From assembly GCA_017406925.1 (NCBI GenBank), contig JAFQXO010000004.1, positions 1 through 64,000 on the forward strand: a DNA stretch of 64,000 nucleotides, given 5' to 3'. This DNA is from Eubacterium sp. (lineage in GTDB: Bacteria > Bacillota > Clostridia > Lachnospirales > Lachnospiraceae). Below are positions 8,587-17,494 of the stretch, in pieces. Every line of letters begins with the position of its first letter. Position 1 is the stretch's first letter. Position numbers and translations under genes: made by a program. The notes beneath the pieces were generated by a model. That model searched no databases. It had not been told where the DNA came from and saw nothing but the letters and a program-made list of their open reading frames with translations.

Positions 8587-9477
8587 ATGAAAAAACGTAA
8601 AAAATTGTTTTTTATTATCAATCCAAGAGCTGGCCTGAAGAAACATAGAGATTTGATTGATGATGCAATTGGAGTTTTTGAGAGTCACGGCTACAAAGTG
8701 GGAGTAAAGTACACTAGAAGACGCGCACATGCCACTGAGATTGCGAAGGAATACGGCGAGAAAGTGGACATCGTAGTATGTATGGGTGGCGACGGCACAC
8801 TAAACGAAGTCATCCAGGGAATGATTGACGCAGATTGTAAGACACCGGTTGGTTATATTCCTGCAGGTTCGACTAACGATTTTGCTACTAGTCTTGGCTT
8901 GAGCAAGATTCCTAAAGAAGCGGCAGAGTTTATTATGACTCACGAAGCGAAGAAACTTGATATGGGTTCTTTCAACGGAAGATTTTTCGCATACACTGCA
9001 TCGGCTGGTATTTTTACGAGAGCTTCATATGAGACGCCACAGAAGTTGAAGAACAAACTTGGCCACTTGGCGTACATTATGTCTGGCTCTAGAGAAATAT
9101 TTGCACCAAAGAGACCGTTGCATATGAAGATAGAGTTGGATGGACAGACTTACGAGGGAAAATACATCTTTGCAGCTATCAACAATGCGACAAAGGTTGG
9201 CGGCATTATGAAAATTAGTGAGGACCTAGTCGAGTTTAACGATGGAGTGTTCGAACTAATGCTTATGCAGTATCCTGATGATCCAGTTGCCTTCGGCAAA
9301 TTGGCATACAAGGTGGCCAACCAGCAGTTCAATGGAAGAATAACATTGGCACAGATTAGTAAGTGTAAGATCACACTGGATAAAGCAGTGGATTGGTCAC
9401 TTGATGGAGAGAAAGAGAAAGGAAAGAAAGAAGTTGAATTTCATGTAATACCTGATGCAGTCAACTTCATTTATTAG
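8587..9477 (+). CDS. Diacylglycerol kinase family lipid kinase (YegS/DgkB type)
   Basis: This is a 296-residue soluble lipid kinase of the DAGK catalytic-domain family. The nucleotide-binding loop is CMGGDGTLNEVIQGM (about residue 61), and PAGSTNDFATSLG forms the second part of the active site. The C-terminal half has the beta-sandwich typical of DgkB/YegS (INNATKVGGIMKISEDLVEFNDG). In Firmicutes such enzymes phosphorylate diacylglycerol released by lipoteichoic acid synthesis or undecaprenol-like lipids; the exact substrate cannot be read from the sequence. It starts three bases after proA behind GGTGAG. Confidence 0.88.
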   Translation: MKKRKKLFFIINPRAGLKKHRDLIDDAIGVFESHGYKVGVKYTRRRAHATEIAKEYGEKVDIVVCMGGDGTLNEVIQGMIDADCKTPVGYIPAGSTNDFATSLGLSKIPKEAAEFIMTHEAKKLDMGSFNGRFFAYTASAGIFTRASYETPQKLKNKLGHLAYIMSGSREIFAPKRPLHMKIELDGQTYEGKYIFAAINNATKVGGIMKISEDLVEFNDGVFELMLMQYPDDPVAFGKLAYKVANQQFNGRITLAQISKCKITLDKAVDWSLDGEKEKGKKEVEFHVIPDAVNFIY

Positions 9478-9488
9478 TAGGTGATTTT

Positions 9489-10853
9489 ATGGCAATGACA
9501 AAAAAAGAAGTTCGCGATTTAGCGAAACAGTACGGAGATCTCTGTAGAAAGAATGATGCTCTCGAAGCAGACCTCTATACAAAATACGATGTTAAACGTG
9601 GCCTGAGAGACCTCAATGGTCGCGGAGTCGTTACTGGCATTACCAATATTTCAAGAGTAGAGTCTACAGAGGAGAGAAACGGCGAGATAGTACCTTGCCC
9701 AGGAAGACTTTTTTACAGAGGATATAAGATTGAAGATTTGATTCACGGAATATCAGATGATAACCGCTTCGGATTTGAAGAAGTGGCATATCTCTTGTTG
9801 TTCGGTGAACTACCAAATAAAGATAAATTAAAAGAGTTCAGACATGCGCTTTCAGTTACGAGAAGACTTCCTACGAACTTTGTTCGTGACGTCATCATGA
9901 AAGCCACATCGGAAGATATTATGAACTCGCTCACACGAAGTGTATTGACGCTGGCGTCATATGACACAAAGATGGCGGATTCTAGTGTAGAAAATGTAAT
10001 ACGTCAGTGTACACAGCTCATTGGAACATTCCCAATGCTCTCGGTGTATGCTTACCATGCGTTTAACCACTATAAGAAATATACTAGTTTGTACATTCAC
10101 AGACCTAGCCCACAGTTGTCGACTAGTGAGAACTTCCTTCGTATGCTTCGTCCTAACAAGAAGTACACGAAACTCGAGGCCAAGGTTTTGGATCTTTCGT
10201 TTATTCTTCATATGGAGCACGGCGGTGGAAACAACTCAACATTCACGACTCGTGTAGTTACGTCAGCAGGCTCTGATACTTACTCAACTATTGCGGCAGC
10301 ATTATCATCACTCAAGGGTTCTAGACATGGCGGAGCCAATGTTATGGTTGTGAAGATGGTTGAGGATATCAAGAAGAATGTAGAAGATATTTCAGACAGA
10401 GAGCAGGTCAAGGAATACTTAAGAAAGATTTTGAGAAAAGAAACTTTCGATAAGAAGGGCTTGATTTATGGAATGGGTCATGCGGTTTATTCAATTTCTG
10501 ATCCACGTGCGAAGATTTTCAAGAAGTTTGTGAAGCAGCTTGCTGATGAGAAGGGTAAGAATGCCGAGTACAATCTTCATACTTTGATTGAAGAACTCGC
10601 ACCTGAGGTTATCGCAGAGGAGCGCCACATTTATAAGGGTGTCTCCGCCAATGTCGATTTCTACAGCGGATTAGTTTACAGCATGCTTAATATTCCTGAG
10701 GAACTCTACACACCTATGTTTGCGGTTGCAAGAATTGTAGGTTGGAGTGCTCATAGAATAGAAGAACTTGTTACAGCTGACAAGATTATGCGTCCAGCAT
10801 ATGTAAGTAATTGTGGCTACAACGAATATATTGATTTGAAAGACAGAAAATAA
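9489..10853 (+). CDS. Citrate synthase
   Basis: Citrate synthase condenses oxaloacetate with acetyl-CoA. The 454-residue product has the catalytic triad regions: His in HMEHGGGNNST (about residue 244), His in YGMGHAVYSISDPRA (about 333) and Asp in NVDFYSG (about 389). The N-terminal extension of about 60 residues before the core is typical of the clostridial form. In an anaerobe with an incomplete TCA cycle it most likely feeds 2-oxoglutarate and glutamate synthesis. That fits its place downstream of the glutamate-consuming proBA, although this link is an inference. ATG 9489 follows AGGTGAT; a second ATG at 9495 is also possible. Confidence 0.93.
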   Translation: MAMTKKEVRDLAKQYGDLCRKNDALEADLYTKYDVKRGLRDLNGRGVVTGITNISRVESTEERNGEIVPCPGRLFYRGYKIEDLIHGISDDNRFGFEEVAYLLLFGELPNKDKLKEFRHALSVTRRLPTNFVRDVIMKATSEDIMNSLTRSVLTLASYDTKMADSSVENVIRQCTQLIGTFPMLSVYAYHAFNHYKKYTSLYIHRPSPQLSTSENFLRMLRPNKKYTKLEAKVLDLSFILHMEHGGGNNSTFTTRVVTSAGSDTYSTIAAALSSLKGSRHGGANVMVVKMVEDIKKNVEDISDREQVKEYLRKILRKETFDKKGLIYGMGHAVYSISDPRAKIFKKFVKQLADEKGKNAEYNLHTLIEELAPEVIAEERHIYKGVSANVDFYSGLVYSMLNIPEELYTPMFAVARIVGWSAHRIEELVTADKIMRPAYVSNCGYNEYIDLKDRK

Positions 10854-10928
10854 ATAATAGGGGTTTGAGTATGAAAAATGAATATCTTTGCTAGGCTTAA
10901 AAGAGCTCTGCAAAAAGGTGGATTTATT

Positions 10929-11561
10929 ATGGGAACTGATAAGGGGAGGCTAGTAATTTTTACTAGTTATACACCTGGGGCAGGAAAAACGTACACGATG
11001 GTTAAGAGAGCCATAGAGGATTATGACAATCCTAAAGTGGCTCTCATTAATGATGAGCATAGGGATATCGAAAAGTTACTAGATGATTATGGAATAGATG
11101 ATATAGATATTGATGAGTATTCTATCAAAGAACTGTTGGCTGAGAAGCCAGATGTAGTCGTGCTTGATGAGATGGGAATGTATGGTTTCAATACGGATTA
11201 TGCTTGTTATGTTTATCAAGATATAACCACACTCATTGATGCAGGAATAGATGTCTATACATCTGCTAACCTAAAAAGATTCGACGGCGCGAACAAGTAT
11301 TTTGCAGAGATAACAGGTATTCGAGTAAAGAGAAGAATTCCAGATGATTATTTAGAGCAGGCTGAGAAGATAGTATTTGTGGACAGAGATCCTAAACTGA
11401 TGGAGAAAGATTTTAAAGCTGGAAAATTGTTTACGCAGAAACACATGAAATCTAAAATAATGAAAAAGAATTTCAAACTAAAAACTTTGAACGCATACAG
11501 AGATGTGAGCAAGAAGTTTTTGGAAACATATAAAGGTAAACTAGAGATAGTGGAACGATAA
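10929..11561 (+). CDS. Orphan KdpD N-terminal-type P-loop protein
   Basis: The product of about 210 residues resembles only the N-terminal ATPase-like domain of the potassium sensor kinase KdpD. It has a P-loop PGAGKTYTMVKRAIED, a Walker B-like DVVVLDEMGMYG and AGIDVYTSANLKRFDGAN, which parallels the KdpD motif D-V-Y-T-T-x-N-x-Q-H-L. There is no Usp domain, membrane region or histidine kinase, so it is a stand-alone domain. I favour ATG 10929 (GGTGG site, seven-base spacing); an in-frame ATG at 10878 would add 17 residues. The following M24 peptidase starts 20 bases downstream. Its role is unknown; a nucleotide or potassium signalling function is only a guess. Confidence 0.75.
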   Translation: MGTDKGRLVIFTSYTPGAGKTYTMVKRAIEDYDNPKVALINDEHRDIEKLLDDYGIDDIDIDEYSIKELLAEKPDVVVLDEMGMYGFNTDYACYVYQDITTLIDAGIDVYTSANLKRFDGANKYFAEITGIRVKRRIPDDYLEQAEKIVFVDRDPKLMEKDFKAGKLFTQKHMKSKIMKKNFKLKTLNAYRDVSKKFLETYKGKLEIVER

Positions 11562-11581
11562 CTGAAGAAGTGGAGAAAAAA

Positions 11582-12844
11582 ATGAATACAGATTCTGTTT
11601 TAAAAGAAAATGAATTAAACTTTGCTGAGATTTTCGATTATCCAGTTGAATACACTGGCGAGAGTAGAGAGAGCAAACTAAATAGAATCAGAGAGAAGAT
11701 GGCTGAGAAGTCTGCAGATTATCTCATTCTCACAAAGCTAGACGACATCGCATGGACTACCAACTTGAGAGGAAGAGATGTGCCAGAGACTCCAGTCTTT
11801 TTTTCTTATATGATTATAGGAATGGACCAGGCGTACCTCTTCGTGAACAAAGAAGCTATAACTCATGCTATAGCAGATGCTCCAGAAATAGAGAGCATTT
11901 ATGACATCAGAGATTACGATTGCTTTTTCGAAGATTTAAAAGATATTGCCGAAGGCAATGTATGGATAGACGAAAAGAATAAGGGTGAACCTCTCAGGGA
12001 AGATGAGGATGCCATTTATGAAAAGGTAATAGAGACTCTTAAGAGCCACAATCTTTGTCAAGAGATGAATCCTGTCACACATATGAAGACTATAAAGAAT
12101 GCGACTGAGATTGAAGGAATGAAAAAGGCTCATGAGATGGAGTCAATTACACTTCAGAAATTGTTCGATTGGATTTTTGAGAATGTTGGAAAGATTCCAA
12201 TGACAGAAGTTGGCATTTCTGAAAAGTTGGAAGAGTTAAGGCGTGAGTGGCCTACTTATATAGAACCAAGTTTTACGACTATAGTTGGTTATAAGGACCA
12301 CGGGGCGATTATTCATTACCGCCCAGCGAAAGAAACTGATTATGAGGTGAAGCCTGAGGGAATGATGGTGATTGATGCCGGTGGCCAATATATGGAAGGC
12401 ACGACTGATATGACTAGAACATTAATTCTGGGAGAGATATCAGACGAGATGAAACTTCATTATCGAGCAGTGAGAGAAGCGCAGAATGTCTTGAAAGATA
12501 TTACATTTGATATAACGACGACTGGCAAGGAACTCGATGATATGGTTAGAGAACCAATAAAGGCTATCGGTCTAGATTATGCACACGGAACTGGTCATGG
12601 AGTAGGACATCTCCTGCACGTGCACGAGGATCCGGTAAGAATCAACCAGGGAAGACAGACTGAGAATGGAATTAAAGAGAATACTTATACATTTGAGCCA
12701 GGAGTTATCGTTTCAAACGAACCTGGAATTTACATAGAGGGTTCTCATGGCATAAGAATAGAAGATTTGATGCTTTGTGTAGAGCGAGAGGACGGACGAC
12801 TGGGATTTGAGATGCTAACGAAGGTCCCATACCAGGATATATAA
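11582..12844 (+). CDS. M24-family Xaa-Pro aminopeptidase-like protein
   Basis: This cytoplasmic metallopeptidase of 420 residues has a creatinase/aminopeptidase P N-terminal domain followed by the pita-bread catalytic domain. Metal ligands are visible in order: MVIDAGGQYMEGTTDMTRT (two Asp), HGTGHGVGHLLHVHE (His), SNEPGIYIEGSHGIRIED (two Glu). It probably removes N-terminal residues preceding proline. ATG 11582 is preferred over the GTG at 11570, which itself forms part of the GTGGAG ribosome binding site. It is the last gene of the run starting at 2884, and a strong hairpin follows. Confidence 0.9.
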   Translation: MNTDSVLKENELNFAEIFDYPVEYTGESRESKLNRIREKMAEKSADYLILTKLDDIAWTTNLRGRDVPETPVFFSYMIIGMDQAYLFVNKEAITHAIADAPEIESIYDIRDYDCFFEDLKDIAEGNVWIDEKNKGEPLREDEDAIYEKVIETLKSHNLCQEMNPVTHMKTIKNATEIEGMKKAHEMESITLQKLFDWIFENVGKIPMTEVGISEKLEELRREWPTYIEPSFTTIVGYKDHGAIIHYRPAKETDYEVKPEGMMVIDAGGQYMEGTTDMTRTLILGEISDEMKLHYRAVREAQNVLKDITFDITTTGKELDDMVREPIKAIGLDYAHGTGHGVGHLLHVHEDPVRINQGRQTENGIKENTYTFEPGVIVSNEPGIYIEGSHGIRIEDLMLCVEREDGRLGFEMLTKVPYQDI

Positions 12845-13196
12845 TAACAGGCATACAAAAAGCCCCACCATTTGGTGGGGCATTACTTTCGGGGGACCTA
12901 GAGGGAATTTCACCCTCTAGGTTGAGTATGAAAAACTTAATACGTCATTATAGGGTATGACGTATACAAAACTATTAGCATCATATTGATGCTAATTAAA
13001 TTATAGCAAAGAGATATTTTGATTGTCAACAATAAAAGTGCACTTTTTCGAAAAAAATGCAAAAAAGTACACTATTTTTAATAATTATTGTTCAAAACAA
13101 AGATAAATGAATTATGCCGTCTAATTCTCTTTAATTTTGGGCTAAAATGTAATACAATAGAAAAAGTGAAATGTTACTTTCATCAGGAGGAAACAG
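12845..13196 (+). other. Intergenic region with four consecutive hairpins, then AT-rich promoter region of mreB
   Basis: This 352-base gap has no convincing gene. After the hairpin at 12862-12881 come three more perfect inverted repeats: 12896-12905 with 12913-12922 (10 bp), 12941-12948 with 12957-12964 (8 bp) and 12974-12983 with 12987-12996 (10 bp). They are spaced 10-20 bases apart and lack T runs. From 13000 the DNA is AT-rich and includes an imperfect AGTGCAC/GTACACT inverted repeat. A TACAAT -10 box at 13153-13158 with a weak TTTAAT -35 at 13130-13135 is a plausible mreB promoter. What the hairpin series does is unknown. Confidence 0.7.
12862..12881 (+). terminator. Probable terminator hairpin after the M24 peptidase gene
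   Basis: An 8-bp GC-rich stem (12862-12869 with 12874-12881) has an ATTT loop. Only a short, interrupted T stretch follows, so termination may be incomplete. Confidence 0.6.
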
Positions 13197-14201
13197 ATGA
13201 TATTTGATACAGATATAGGAATAGATTTAGGTACATCTAGTATCCTAATTTATATAAAAGGTAAGGGCGTTGTACTGAAAGAACCTTGCGTAGTTGCGAT
13301 GGATCGTGACACTGACAAGATTATGGCAGTGGGCGAGGAAGCTCGTCTTATGATTGGACGTACACCGGGCAATCTAGTTGCAGTTAATCCACTTAGACAA
13401 GGTGTTATTTCGGATTACGCTATAACAGAGCAGATGCTTCGCTACTTTATTCAGAAGGCAGTAGGCAGACGTACTTACAGAAAGCCTAGAGTTTGCATTA
13501 GTATTCCTAGTGAGGCTACAGAAGTTGAGACTAAGGCAGTACAAGATGCGGCTTTCCAGGCTGGTGCCAGAGAAGTATTCGTGGTTGAAGCACCATTGGC
13601 GGCAGCCATAGGTTCTGGTATCGACATCAAGCAGCCATACGGCAATATGATTGTAGATATCGGCGGTGGTACAACTGACATAGCTATCATTTCTCTCGGA
13701 GGAATCGTGGAGAGTATGTCTTTGAAGATTGCCGGCGGTGACTTCGATGAAGCTATCGTTAAATATATGCGTAAGAAGCACAACTTGTTGATTGGAACTC
13801 GTACAGCCGAGGATATTAAAATCGGTATCGGAACTTGCTACAGTGATGCCGACTCGAATAAGATGGAGGTGCGTGGACGCAATCTTGTCACAGGACTTCC
13901 AAAGACTATCGAGGTCACATCGAAGGAGACAGAGGAAGCGCTCCGTGAGGTTTCGACTTCTATAGTAGAACAGGTACACGAAGTGTTGAAGGAGACTCCA
14001 CCTGAACTTGCCGCAGACATTGCCGTTCGAGGCATAGTCATGACAGGCGGAGGATGCTTGCTGAATGGATTGGATCAGCTGATAGAGGCCAAGACTGGTA
14101 TAAATACTATGACAGCTGAAGACCCTATGACTGCAGTGGCCATAGGAACTGGTCAGTATCTAGACATTCTAGATCAGATTGCTAAAGAAAAAATTGATTA
14201 A
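13197..14201 (+). CDS. mreB: Rod-shape actin homologue MreB/Mbl
   Basis: This bacterial actin polymerises on the inner membrane face and guides lateral cell-wall synthesis. The 334-residue product has the phosphate-1 loop DIGIDLGTSSILIYIKGKG, phosphate-2 motif MIVDIGGGTTDIAIISLGG and adenosine-binding MTGGGCLLNGLDQLI. The paralogues MreB, Mbl and MreBH cannot be separated with confidence here; the absence of mreC/mreD next door favours an Mbl-like stand-alone copy. The ATG at 13197 sits behind AGGAGG. A hairpin follows 5 bases after the stop. Confidence 0.9.
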   Translation: MIFDTDIGIDLGTSSILIYIKGKGVVLKEPCVVAMDRDTDKIMAVGEEARLMIGRTPGNLVAVNPLRQGVISDYAITEQMLRYFIQKAVGRRTYRKPRVCISIPSEATEVETKAVQDAAFQAGAREVFVVEAPLAAAIGSGIDIKQPYGNMIVDIGGGTTDIAIISLGGIVESMSLKIAGGDFDEAIVKYMRKKHNLLIGTRTAEDIKIGIGTCYSDADSNKMEVRGRNLVTGLPKTIEVTSKETEEALREVSTSIVEQVHEVLKETPPELAADIAVRGIVMTGGGCLLNGLDQLIEAKTGINTMTAEDPMTAVAIGTGQYLDILDQIAKEKID

Positions 14202-14205
14202 TGTT

Positions 14206-14239
14206 AATAGCTGTCCCAAAAAGGGCAGCTATTATTTTG
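14206..14239 (+). terminator. Terminator after mreB/mbl
   Basis: An 11-bp stem with one bulge (14206-14217 with 14223-14233) is followed by ATTTTG. It is weaker than most terminators in the window. Confidence 0.6.
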
Positions 14240-14260
14240 TACAATAATAAAGGGAACTAA

Positions 14261-16501
14261 ATGAAAACTATCAGTGGTTATGTGGAAAGTATAATATATC
14301 GTAACGAGAGTACAGGGTACTCTGTTATTTCTGTGCTCAGCAGAGGTATCGAGACTGCATGCACTGGTGTGTTTGGATACATTAACGAAGGTGAGATGAT
14401 TGAACTCGAGGGCGAGGAAGTAAATCACGAGATTTATGGAAAGCAAATCAAGATGACGTCGTATCGCATTATGCCTGCGACAGATTCAATCTCGATTATC
14501 AAGTACTTGAGTTCGGGCGCGATTAAAGGAATCGGTACCACGCTTGCGAAGCGTGTAGTGGATCATTTTGGCGAGGATACTTTCCAGATTATGGAAGAAG
14601 AGCCAGAGCGCCTCTCGGAGATTAAAGGTATCTCTATGCGTATGGCAATGGAGATAAGCGAGCAGGTTGAAGTGCAGCGTGAGATGCGCGAGGTTATGAT
14701 ATATCTTCAAAAGTTCAACATCTCACCGGCTATGAGTGTTAAGATTTATGAACTTTATGGTCCGAAAACTTACGATGTCATTCAGACGAATCCATATAGA
14801 CTATCTGAGGACATAATGGGTATGAGTTTTATGCAGTCGGATGAGATTGCGCAGCAGATAGGAGTGGAAGTAGGCGCTTCGATTCGAATCAAGAGTGGAA
14901 TGAAGTATGCCTTAACTCAAGCGTCGCAGAATGGACACACGTATCTGCCAAAGGAAGACCTTGTGGCGATGACGGTAAATATGCTTGGTCTTCGCGACCA
15001 ATATATACAGGCGGATGGGACTTACAATATGGAACTCTTGGACCATTGTTTCACAGAGTCTGTTTTGGATAAAAAGTTAATAATAAAAGAAATAGATGGT
15101 CAGGAAGCTGTCTTTCTTCCACCTTTCTATAATACCGAGATGGCTATCGCCAATAAGTTGGAAGAACTGAACGTCTATGTACCTGAGAGCGACTTTGTTA
15201 CAAAGGTAAAGATGGAAACCATCGAAGATATGAACAAGGTTGAGCTGGATGATACGCAGAAACTTGCCATAATGAACACCCAGAACTACGGTGTGTCAGT
15301 TATCACCGGTGGACCTGGTACAGGAAAAACTACTATTATAAATACGATAATTAAGATGTTCGAGAGCGACGGTTGTGAGGTGGCGCTGACTGCGCCAACA
15401 GGTCGTGCAGCAAAGAGAATGTCGGAAGCCACTGGCAAAGAGGCGATGACTATTCACAGAATGCTAGAAGTTCTCGACCAAGGTGGCGAGGAACTTCAAA
15501 CTAAGTTTGCACACAATGAGTCAAATCCGCTGGAGGCAGATGTCGTAATCGTAGATGAGATGTCTATGGTGGATATATTCCTGTTTGATTCGCTATTGAA
15601 GGCGATGATTGCTGGCATGAGATTGGTCATTGTCGGAGACATCAACCAGCTTGCGAGCGTAGGGCCTGGAAATGTCTTGAAAGATATCATCGAATCTGAC
15701 CAGTTTGCCGTTACGAGTTTGCAGACTGTTTATCGCCAGGAAGAGAAGAGCAGTATCGTGGCGAACGCCCACCGTATTAACGCGGGCGAGATGATTCCGT
15801 TCGAGAATGTGCAAGATGATTTCCTTTTCGTTGAGCGAAACAATATGGATCAGGCACTCGATGCGACTTTGAGACTTGTCGATAAGGTTGCGCAGCATGT
15901 GAATGCAAATCCGTTTGACGTGCAAGTGCTTGCGCCGATGAGAAAGGGACTCTTGGGAATCAACAATCTCAATATTGAACTCCAGAAAAAAATGAATCCT
16001 GCATCTAGGTCGAAGGAAGAGTGGAATATTCACGGTGTGAATTTCCGCGAGGGCGACAAGGTGATGCAGGTCAAGAATGACTATGAAACTATTTGGAACC
16101 AGAAGACAGATGATGGAAAACTCATCGATTCTGGCAAGGGCATCTTTAACGGTGACCTTGGAGTGATAACAAAAATAAATCGACACACCAATACTATGGA
16201 AGTGAAGTTCGATGATGATAGATACGTAATTTTCTTTGAGGAGGAGGCAGATAATCTTGAACTCGCATATGCGGTAACGATTCATAAGTCGCAGGGTAGT
16301 GAATATCCAGCGGTTATTATGCCACTTTTACAAAACATCCCGAACCTTATGACGAGGAACCTTCTCTACACGGGTGTCACGCGCGCAATGAATTGCGTAT
16401 GTATAGTTGGAAGCCAGAACACTTTCCACAGTATGATTGCGAATGTCGATGAGCACAAGAGATATAGTGGGTTGAAAAATTTTATATGTTTAAAGGATTA
16501 A
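14261..16501 (+). CDS. recD2: RecD2-type ATP-dependent DNA helicase
   Basis: RecD2 (YrrC) is a 5'-3' superfamily 1B helicase that works without RecBC in replication-fork maintenance and repair. The 746-residue product has the long N-terminal region typical of RecD2, with helix-hairpin-helix motifs (GAIKGIGTTLAKRVV and LSEIKGISMRMAMEI). The motor follows: Walker A TGGPGTGKTTI (about residue 350), Walker B VIVDEMSMVD, and C-terminal AYAVTIHKSQGSEYP and YTGVTRA. The ATG at 14261 has an AAGGGA site. The 3' end overlaps comF by 16 bases, so the two are likely translated in a coupled way. Confidence 0.93.
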   Translation: MKTISGYVESIIYRNESTGYSVISVLSRGIETACTGVFGYINEGEMIELEGEEVNHEIYGKQIKMTSYRIMPATDSISIIKYLSSGAIKGIGTTLAKRVVDHFGEDTFQIMEEEPERLSEIKGISMRMAMEISEQVEVQREMREVMIYLQKFNISPAMSVKIYELYGPKTYDVIQTNPYRLSEDIMGMSFMQSDEIAQQIGVEVGASIRIKSGMKYALTQASQNGHTYLPKEDLVAMTVNMLGLRDQYIQADGTYNMELLDHCFTESVLDKKLIIKEIDGQEAVFLPPFYNTEMAIANKLEELNVYVPESDFVTKVKMETIEDMNKVELDDTQKLAIMNTQNYGVSVITGGPGTGKTTIINTIIKMFESDGCEVALTAPTGRAAKRMSEATGKEAMTIHRMLEVLDQGGEELQTKFAHNESNPLEADVVIVDEMSMVDIFLFDSLLKAMIAGMRLVIVGDINQLASVGPGNVLKDIIESDQFAVTSLQTVYRQEEKSSIVANAHRINAGEMIPFENVQDDFLFVERNNMDQALDATLRLVDKVAQHVNANPFDVQVLAPMRKGLLGINNLNIELQKKMNPASRSKEEWNIHGVNFREGDKVMQVKNDYETIWNQKTDDGKLIDSGKGIFNGDLGVITKINRHTNTMEVKFDDDRYVIFFEEEADNLELAYAVTIHKSQGSEYPAVIMPLLQNIPNLMTRNLLYTGVTRAMNCVCIVGSQNTFHSMIANVDEHKRYSGLKNFICLKD

Positions 16502-17196
16502 TAAATGCCTTTTATCCTCCAGTCTGTATTGCCTGCGGCAATGTAATAGAAGAAACAGGACTTTGCAAAGAATGTAAGCGTAGTGTAAGGCTGGTAACAG
16601 GTGCGACTTGTACAAAGTGTGGCAAGACTCTTTTGACAGATGAAAAACTTCTCTGCAATGACTGTGCAAGGCGAATGCATTACTTCGAAAAGAATGTGAT
16701 TCTCTTTGAGTATATGGGAGAAATGAAGGAGAGTATCTATCATTTTAAATATAAAAACGCAAGAGTCTATGCGGAGTACTTTGCAAGAGTGGCCAAGGCT
16801 CGTTACGGAAATCTTCTATATAAATGGAATATAGATACTATCGTGGCCGTGCCAATGTACAATAAAAAGGAAATCCATCGTGGATACAACCAAGCAGAAG
16901 AGTTTGCAGAGCAATTAGGGCAGCAGATGGGGATAAAAATCGATAAAGATTTCATTAAGAGATCAAAGGATACAGTTCCTATGAAGGAACTAAGCAGTGA
17001 AATGCGATATGAAAACTTAAAGAAAGTTTTCTCAGTAAACACAGAAAAGATTGGTTTACATAAAAATATGCTTTTGGTAGATGACATTTATACTACAGGG
17101 GCTACACTAGACGCTTGCGCTAGAGTTATGCTAAAAGCTGGTGTTAGAACAGTATATGGAATGTGTATTGCCGGAGGCAGGGACAATAAAAACTAA
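16486..17196 (+). CDS. comF: ComF-family phosphoribosyltransferase-like protein
   Basis: ComF proteins are linked to natural DNA transformation in Gram-positive bacteria and are often made with a helicase. This 236-residue product has an N-terminal four-cysteine zinc-binding region (CIACGNV, CKECKR, then CTKCGK and CNDC). A type I phosphoribosyltransferase domain follows, with the PRPP loop MLLVDDIYTTGATLDA at about residue 193. It overlaps recD2 by 16 bases. Whether the organism is competent cannot be judged, since ComFA and ComE are not in the window. Confidence 0.88.
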   Translation: MFKGLINAFYPPVCIACGNVIEETGLCKECKRSVRLVTGATCTKCGKTLLTDEKLLCNDCARRMHYFEKNVILFEYMGEMKESIYHFKYKNARVYAEYFARVAKARYGNLLYKWNIDTIVAVPMYNKKEIHRGYNQAEEFAEQLGQQMGIKIDKDFIKRSKDTVPMKELSSEMRYENLKKVFSVNTEKIGLHKNMLLVDDIYTTGATLDACARVMLKAGVRTVYGMCIAGGRDNKN

Positions 17197-17220
17197 ATAA
17201 ATAGAAAAAAAGGGTTCTTG

Positions 17221-17249
17221 TTGACAGCATTTGGCATATATGCTATATT
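17221..17249 (+). promoter_or_regulatory. Sigma-A promoter of rpmG-secE-nusG-rplK-rplA
   Basis: A perfect -35 TTGACA (17221-17226) and a -10 TATATT (17244-17249) are separated by exactly 17 bases. It lies 75 bases upstream of the rpmG start. Confidence 0.9.
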
Positions 17250-17253
17250 TATT

Positions 17254-17278
17254 GAGCGCGAAGGGGCTCTTTTTTTTT
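17254..17278 (+). terminator. Short hairpin plus nine-T run right at the rpmG transcript start
   Basis: A 4-bp GC stem (GAGC 17254-17257, GCTC 17266-17269) is followed by nine T residues (17270-17278). It begins about at the expected transcription start. It could be a leftover terminator for recD2-comF transcripts or an early pause/attenuation element; the short stem makes the call tentative. Confidence 0.4.
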
Positions 17279-17323
17279 GCACTAAAATTTCCCCGAAGCG
17301 GACATTTTACGGAGGTGAAACTC

Positions 17324-17473
17324 ATGAGAACAAAGATTACATTAGAGTGTACAGAATGCAAGCAGCGTAACTACGACACTACAAAGGATAAGACAGCTCA
17401 TCCAGATAGAGTCGAGACTAAAAAGTACTGCAAATTCTGCAGAAAACACACATTACATAAGGAAACTAAGTAA
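17324..17473 (+). CDS. rpmG: 50S ribosomal protein L33
   Basis: L33 is a 49-residue zinc-ribbon protein of the large subunit. It keeps four cysteines in two pairs (CTEC and CKFC), so this is the zinc-binding C+ form. ATG 17324 follows GGAGGTGAAA; the longer open frame upstream has no ribosome binding site. It leads the secE-nusG operon, as in other Firmicutes. Confidence 0.95.
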   Translation: MRTKITLECTECKQRNYDTTKDKTAHPDRVETKKYCKFCRKHTLHKETK

Positions 17474-17494
17474 TTTAGTCCAAGGAGGTTTACT

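Noticed and set aside
12921..12962. A ten-codon open frame (start near 12928) among the hairpins before mreB as a leader peptide
   Set aside because: There is no ribosome binding site and no run of regulatory codons; chance is sufficient.
13374..13979. Long minus-strand open frame (201 codons) opposite mreB
   Set aside because: It lies fully inside a well-supported gene, has no ribosome binding site or recognisable domain, and mirrors mreB codon usage.
15593..16285. Long minus-strand open frame (230 codons) opposite recD2
   Set aside because: It is a shadow of recD2 with no start signal and no domain; the recD2 motifs run through the same region.
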